From NCBI GenBank assembly GCA_964407325.1, contig CAYOVA010000029.1:1-15840 (forward strand): a stretch of 15,840 bases of DNA. Direction: 5' to 3'. Shown in pieces: positions 13,504 to 15,840 of the stretch; the first letter of the stretch is position 1, and every line of letters begins with the position of its first letter. Position numbers and translations under genes: made by a program. Source of the DNA: JAOAFZ01 sp964407325 (GTDB lineage: Bacteria > Patescibacteriota > Microgenomatia > UBA1406 > GWC2-37-13). The notes under the pieces are model-generated. The model saw nothing but the letters and a program-made list of their open reading frames with translations, did no database searches and had not been told where the DNA came from.

Positions 13504-13531
13504 TTGTCAACTCCATATTGTACTGTAGAAT
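13504..13531 (+). promoter_or_regulatory. dnaX promoter, leaderless; -35 shared with a divergent promoter
   Basis: TTGTCA (13504-13509), 16-base spacer, TAGAAT (13526-13531), ATG 5 bases later at 13537. On the minus strand TTGACA (13505-13510) overlaps the same bases and has TACTCT (13482-13487) at 17 bases, a possible promoter for the Hcp-like gene. The two promoters would then compete for polymerase. Confidence 0.6.
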
Positions 13532-13536
13532 ATAGC

Positions 13537-14580
13537 ATGCTTTACACTACCTACCGTCCGCGTACCATTTCCGAACTCGACAACAGCAATGTAAAAGATA
13601 TTCTCGCCAGAATTCTGGAATCGAAATCATTACCCCATGCATTTTTGTTTGTGGGGCAAAAGGGGATGGGGAAAACGTCGACTGCCCGTATTTTTGCAAA
13701 AGCAATTAACTGCCTTGAAAACAAGTTTGCCGAAAAAGGTTCCAGTATTGAGCCCTGCAACAAGTGCGATATTTGCCGCTCCATTGATGTGGGATCTTCA
13801 CCCGATGTTATTGAACAGGACGCTGGTGCCCGCGGATTAAAAGAGGAAATGCTTGATCTAATAAAAGAAACTGCGTTTGCTCCAATCGTCTGCCGCTTTC
13901 GGATTTTTATTCTGGATGAAGCTCATATGATAAGTCCTGCTGCCTTTAATGCCCTGCTTAAAACCCTTGAAGAGCCACCACCACATGTAAAGTTTATTTT
14001 TGCTACTACCAACGAAGAAAAAGTTCCCAAAACTATCGCTTCCCGGTGTATGCGCGTAAATTTTGGTCGGGCAACGAAAGCTGATATTATCCATATGCTT
14101 ACCCGTATCACAAAAACAGAAAAGCGCGAAGTACCCGAAGATGTTCTTGCATTCCTTGCCGAAAATGCTGACTATTCATTCCGCGATGCTACCAAAATGC
14201 TTGAGGAAGTGTTTATGCATAACAAAGTAACCCTGGAAGATGCGCAAAAGTACTTTGGCATGCGTTCCAAATACAGCTTTCTAAAAGCCATTGAAATGCA
14301 AAAGCTTGAAGAGGTAATTGTATGGTTACATCAATTTACCGAAAGTGGGGGAAATAGCAAGTTGTTACTGGAAGAAACGCTCAGGACACTGGAAGAAATG
14401 CTTATGAAAAAAAGCGGCGTCCCGATAGAGGAAGTCCCGGATACAACGCTTACTGTACGGCAAATTGGACACCTTATGAAGCTGTTTACCGAGGCGTACA
14501 CATTTATGAGAACAGCACCCATTGAGATTATTCCGCTTGAGATTGCGGTGGTCGAGTTTTATAATGAGAGGAAGTTATAA
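13537..14580 (+). CDS. dnaX: DNA polymerase III subunit gamma (short DnaX)
   Basis: 347 residues. AAA+ clamp-loader ATPase that loads the sliding clamp on primed DNA. N-terminus MLYTTYRPRTISELDNSNV is the standard DnaX start, so ATG 13537 is chosen over a TTG 33 bases upstream. Walker A GQKGMGKTS (40-48); zinc module C59, C74, C77, C80; DAGARG (95-100) in place of the usual DAASNRG; Walker B LDEAH (126-130); sensor/arginine-finger SRC (169-171); LLKTLEEPPPHVKFIFATT (140-158). The protein ends after the collar-like helical domain III, lacking the tau-specific regions that bind DnaB helicase and the polymerase alpha subunit, so it is gamma-length without any frameshift. Probably first gene of dnaX-ybaB-prs; the dnaX-ybaB order is common in bacteria. 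Confidence 0.93.
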   Translation: MLYTTYRPRTISELDNSNVKDILARILESKSLPHAFLFVGQKGMGKTSTARIFAKAINCLENKFAEKGSSIEPCNKCDICRSIDVGSSPDVIEQDAGARGLKEEMLDLIKETAFAPIVCRFRIFILDEAHMISPAAFNALLKTLEEPPPHVKFIFATTNEEKVPKTIASRCMRVNFGRATKADIIHMLTRITKTEKREVPEDVLAFLAENADYSFRDATKMLEEVFMHNKVTLEDAQKYFGMRSKYSFLKAIEMQKLEEVIVWLHQFTESGGNSKLLLEETLRTLEEMLMKKSGVPIEEVPDTTLTVRQIGHLMKLFTEAYTFMRTAPIEIIPLEIAVVEFYNERKL

Positions 14581-14594
14581 ATACAAATAGAGTT

Positions 14595-14855
14595 ATGATG
14601 AATCCATTCGGAGCTCTTGGAGATATGAGAAAACTCCAGCAGCAAGCAAAGCAAATGCAGGAACAACTGAAAAAAGAAACTGTAGAAGCAAATAAAAATG
14701 GTGTTCGAGTAGTGGTACGAGGAGACCAGGTTGTTATGGAAATCGAAGTTGATGGAGTGCTGGAAAATCGTATTGCTGACGCGGTAAACGAAGCTATCAA
14801 AAAAACCCAGGAAGTAGCAGCCCGCAAGCTCATTGAGATGTCTCAACAGAAGTAA
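14595..14855 (+). CDS. ybaB: YbaB/EbfC-family nucleoid-associated protein
   Basis: 86 residues. Pattern of the family: start MMNPFGALGDMRKLQQQAKQ, a long amphipathic helix to about residue 34, beta strands VRVVVRGDQVVMEIEVDG (37-54), and a C-terminal helix ADAVNEAIKKTQEVAARKLIEM. It forms a tweezer-like dimer that binds DNA. Slightly shorter than the usual 100-110 residues at the C-terminus. Start may be the first or the second of two tandem ATG codons. It lies 14 bases after dnaX; a TACAAA hexamer (14582-14587) lies 7 bases upstream and might add a leaderless transcript to read-through from dnaX. Confidence 0.92.
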   Translation: MMNPFGALGDMRKLQQQAKQMQEQLKKETVEANKNGVRVVVRGDQVVMEIEVDGVLENRIADAVNEAIKKTQEVAARKLIEMSQQK

Positions 14856-14901
14856 GGTATTCGACTGTTACAGTTATTCGGGATTTCACAAATAAACCCA
14901 G

Positions 14902-15840
14902 ATGATTAAACTCTTTTCAGGAACATCAAACCGCCCGTTATCAGAAGAAGTTGCTTCACAATTGGGGATCGAATTATCTAACATTGAAATAGTTCGTTTT
15001 GAAAACTCCGAAGTTCGGGTGCGGGTCGAAGAAGATGTTCGAAATGATACCTGTGTATTAATTCAGCCTTTCTCAAACCCAACCGATACCAACCTCATTG
15101 AATTTTTTTTAAGCTGTGATGCCCTTCGCCGCGCGGAAGCAAAAAAAGTAATCGGTGTCGTCCCTTATTTTGGCTATGCACGGCAGAATATCCAGCATCG
15201 GATTGGTGAATGCGTCTCAGCAAACGTAATTATTCGCATTATGGAATCAATCGGGTTTCATAAAGTGTACACAATCGACCTTCATGACGAATCAACAGGG
15301 GGAGTTTTCAGCATTCCATTTGCAAACCTCACAACATTTCCCACTCTTGCAGCCTCTATCCGTGATTACCTTCAGGATAAAGAACCAAATTCTGAAAACT
15401 ACGCAATCGTTTCACCTGACCAGGGTGGAATAGAACGCGCACGAAACTTTGGTACTGCATTTTTTAGCCATGAAGACTTCCATATGGCAGTAACTGAAAA
15501 AAAGCGTAACCTTGAGGAAAGGCATAAAAGCAAAGCCCTTGACTTATATGGAGATGTCAATGAAAAAACAGTGATTATTGTGGATGATATTGCAACATCT
15601 GCCGGCACACTAGTCCATTCAGCCGATTTATGTATGAAAAACGGCGCAAAGCGTGTCTTAGCAGCGGTAGCACACCATGATTTTTCAGGAAAGGCAAAAG
15701 AAGTAATCCAAAACTCCGTAATCGAGACTTTCTTTACCACTAATACAATTCGGTTGGAAAACGACTTTAATTTCCCCAAATTAAAAGAGATATCGATAGC
15801 TTCGGTGATATCGGATGAGTTGAAGTTGCTGCATAAGTAA
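14902..15840 (+). CDS. prs: Ribose-phosphate pyrophosphokinase (PRPP synthetase), divergent
   Basis: 312 residues, typical length. Makes PRPP from ribose 5-phosphate and ATP for nucleotide, His and Trp synthesis. Visible: IKLFSGTSNRPLSEEVA start; FENSEVRVRVEEDVRN (33-48); GYARQN (91-96), where most enzymes have ARQD followed by RK; DLH with His128; SPDQGG (171-176), a form of the PDxGG loop; the KKRN catalytic-loop start (200-203); and the PRPP-binding loop VIIVDDIATSAGTL (224-237). The ARQD to ARQN change and IGECVSAN in place of the usual REPISAK are unusual, but the ATP and PRPP contact residues R94, Q95, H128 and DDxxTSAGT are present, so it is probably active. It lies 46 bases after ybaB with no Shine-Dalgarno or clear promoter. 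Its stop codon is the last codon of the window. Confidence 0.93.
   Translation: MIKLFSGTSNRPLSEEVASQLGIELSNIEIVRFENSEVRVRVEEDVRNDTCVLIQPFSNPTDTNLIEFFLSCDALRRAEAKKVIGVVPYFGYARQNIQHRIGECVSANVIIRIMESIGFHKVYTIDLHDESTGGVFSIPFANLTTFPTLAASIRDYLQDKEPNSENYAIVSPDQGGIERARNFGTAFFSHEDFHMAVTEKKRNLEERHKSKALDLYGDVNEKTVIIVDDIATSAGTLVHSADLCMKNGAKRVLAAVAHHDFSGKAKEVIQNSVIETFFTTNTIRLENDFNFPKLKEISIASVISDELKLLHK

Noticed and set aside
13504..13536. N-terminal extension of DnaX from the TTG at 13504
   Set aside because: The extension (MSTPYCTVEYS) is not family-like and coincides with the promoter; DnaX proteins begin with the LYxxYRP segment.
1..15840. CRISPR array, tRNA, rRNA or insertion sequence
   Set aside because: No regularly spaced repeats, no cloverleaf-like sequence with a T-loop GTTCRA pattern, no transposase-like ORF and no terminal inverted repeats were seen by eye.

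Overview
The window is an AT-leaning bacterial chromosome segment of compact, mostly single-function genes. It looks like an assembly from a metagenome or draft genome, because it contains a run of exactly 100 Ns. The organism is inferred, not proven, to be a Patescibacteria/CPR-type bacterium of the Microgenomates/Katanobacteria kind. Reasons: a very small gene for bS21, a degenerate YbeY, a short gamma-only DnaX, a huge secreted protein with Pro/Thr linkers, and -10 promoter hexamers sitting directly in front of many start codons, which suggests leaderless mRNAs. TGA is used as a normal stop, which argues against the Gracilibacteria/Absconditabacteria code.

Layout. 1-1707 is prolyl-tRNA synthetase, cut at its 5' end. 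1712-1921 is a doubtful small ORF. 2005-2655 is a membrane-anchored hypothetical with a near-consensus promoter. 2662-6405 (minus) is a 1247-residue secreted metzincin of gametolysin (M11) type with Ig-like and C-terminal DNRLRE-type domains. 6525-6731 (minus) is a Lys-rich tail-anchored small protein. 6842-9015 (minus) holds three genes that appear to form one regulatory unit: a BlaI-type repressor, an M56 (BlaR1-like) membrane metalloprotease, and a membrane-anchored DsbA-type thiol oxidoreductase. Matching dyads lie in front of the repressor gene and in front of the dsbA-like gene. 9066-9762 (minus) is a pair of overlapping unknown ORFs that may be one frameshifted gene. 9869-10447 is an RBBP9-like serine hydrolase. 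10532-11440 is a polytopic membrane protein of clearly higher GC content. 11526-12359 is a DHH-superfamily phosphohydrolase-like protein. 12425-12983 encodes bS21 and a YbeY homologue that has lost its metal site. 13024-13446 (minus) is an Hcp-type (type VI secretion tube family) protein with an N-terminal membrane/signal segment, interrupted by the assembly gap. 13537-15840 is dnaX, ybaB and prs.

The most interesting themes are: (1) a BlaI/M56 circuit whose apparent target is a disulfide oxidoreductase and whose sensor protein carries an outer three-cysteine motif instead of a beta-lactam-binding domain; (2) leaderless-looking starts for about half the genes, against a single perfect 10-base Shine-Dalgarno in front of rpsU; (3) a YbeY lacking its catalytic histidines, nearly fused to rpsU; (4) an orphan Hcp-like protein without other type VI genes in view.
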